From Chryseobacterium culicis (GTDB lineage Bacteria; Bacteroidota; Bacteroidia; Flavobacteriales; Weeksellaceae): 64,000 nucleotides of DNA. The stretch lies in the NCBI RefSeq assembly GCF_900108365.1, contig NZ_FNWQ01000004.1:248001-312000 (forward strand), in the 5' to 3' direction. This document shows, piece by piece, positions 63,488-64,000 of this stretch. The notes below the pieces were generated by a model. It saw only the letters and a list, made by a program, of their open reading frames with translations. It was not told the origin of the DNA and ran no database searches. Position 1 is the stretch's first letter, and every line of letters starts with the position of its first letter. The position numbers were made by a program, and so were the translations under genes.

Positions 63488-64000
63488 AATAGATTTTCAA
63501 TGTTAAAATGGCTTCCTGAATGGTATATATTCAACCGGTTATCCCGTAAAAAGCCTACTAATGTAATATCAAATTCTTTTGCCAGATCTACCGCCAGGCT
63601 TGATGGAGCACCTATTGCTGCAACAGTGGAAATCCCTGCCATTACAGCTTTCTGTATAAGTTCAAAGCTGGCTCTTCCGCTTAACACCAACATTTTGTCA
63701 TGGAGCGGAAGCATATCTGCTGACAATGCATGTCCTATGAGTTTATCCAATGCGTTATGCCTTCCTACATCTTCCCGTAGTGCGAGCAAATTGCCTTCTG
63801 CGTCAAATAAACCTGAAGCATGTATTCCGCCTGTAGCGCTGAAATTATTCTGGAAAGCCTGCAGCTTGCCGGATAACTGGTACAATGTTTCCAAAGTGAC
63901 CGTTGTATTTCCTTTTTTATGGTGCTGAAAAGCGCTTACTGTTCTTATAGATTCTATGGATCCTTTTCCGCAGACCCCGCAACTGGAAGTGGTATAGAAA
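63484..64000 (-). CDS. fdhD: FdhD sulfur-carrier protein, 5' end outside the window
   Basis: FdhD transfers sulfur from a cysteine desulfurase to the Mo cofactor of formate dehydrogenases. The minus strand stays open to the right edge and reads SSCGVCGKGSIES, the FdhD active-site Cys pair, near 63950-63990. Downstream: SATGGIHASGLFD, REDVGRHNALDKLIG and LSGRASFELIQKA. A TTG at 63894 would start the frame but is clearly internal. First in a tight minus-strand unit with the DUF7009-like and FdhF-like genes. Confidence 0.92.
   Translation of the reverse strand, partial: FYTTSSCGVCGKGSIESIRTVSAFQHHKKGNTTVTLETLYQLSGKLQAFQNNFSATGGIHASGLFDAEGNLLALREDVGRHNALDKLIGHALSADMLPLHDKMLVLSGRASFELIQKAVMAGISTVAAIGAPSSLAVDLAKEFDITLVGFLRDNRLNIYHSGSHFNIENLL

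Overview
The window looks like a chromosomal segment of a flavobacterium of the Chryseobacterium type (Bacteroidetes, Weeksellaceae). The evidence is a moderately AT-rich sequence, repeated promoters of the Bacteroidetes form (TTG, about 19 bases, TAnnTTTG), almost no Shine-Dalgarno sequences, type IX secretion C-terminal signals, and families typical of the group (DUF5683, GSCFA, DUF6438, e(P4) lipoprotein, FdhF/YdeP with FdhD). The species assignment is inference. The left and right edges both cut a gene.

Layout. 1-8.4 kb: two tandem, very large, secreted FISUMP-like proteins with type IX sorting tails, the first cut by the edge; they share a nearly identical 3' block including the terminator. 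8.6-9.1 kb: five tandem tRNA-Asp genes. 9.2-14.8 kb (minus): trxA, then an apparent operon of a UbiA-type phosphoribosyltransferase, a DprE1-like oxidase, a DprE2-like reductase, a HAD phosphatase, a PrcB-like lipoprotein and a cysteine desulfurase. The first four together look like a route to polyprenyl-phospho-D-arabinose. 14.9-18 kb: OmpA-type lipoprotein, lipocalin-like lipoprotein, secreted subtilase. 18-24.3 kb: WbqC protein, a signal-peptidase-like protein lacking the catalytic dyad, active lepB, dapB, DUF5683 protein, parB, parA. 24.4-26.8 kb: TonB and purA. 26.9-28.4 kb: a very AT-rich two-gene module encoding a PIN nuclease and a large partner, followed by the tail of a decayed ABC-F gene.

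28.4-36 kb: lipase-like hydrolase, intact ABC-F ATPase, hpt, adk, obgE, DUF6438 lipoprotein, RhlE-like helicase. 36-43.6 kb (minus): TatD, DUF4269, a small membrane protein, GSCFA, polyprenyl synthase, PiT phosphate transporter with its DUF47 partner, DbpA-type helicase. 44-49.3 kb: DUF2461 protein, FkbM methyltransferase, flippase and two glycosyltransferases. 49.4-53.4 kb: aspartase, amidase lipoprotein, a Ser-Pro-Arg tRNA operon, e(P4) phosphatase. 53.5-64 kb: molybdenum cofactor genes moaA-moeA-moaC-mobA-moeB on plus, facing a minus-strand set of bestrophin, OFA transporter, a small molybdopterin-fold protein, an FdhF/YdeP-type oxidoreductase, a DUF7009-like protein and fdhD. The cofactor genes presumably serve the oxidoreductase.

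The observations most worth following are the arabinose-donor cassette, with an Ala where mycobacterial DprE1 has its drug-binding Cys; the inverted repeats with a 7-base period in at least five intergenic spacers; the signal-peptidase pseudoenzyme; and the AT-rich PIN module.
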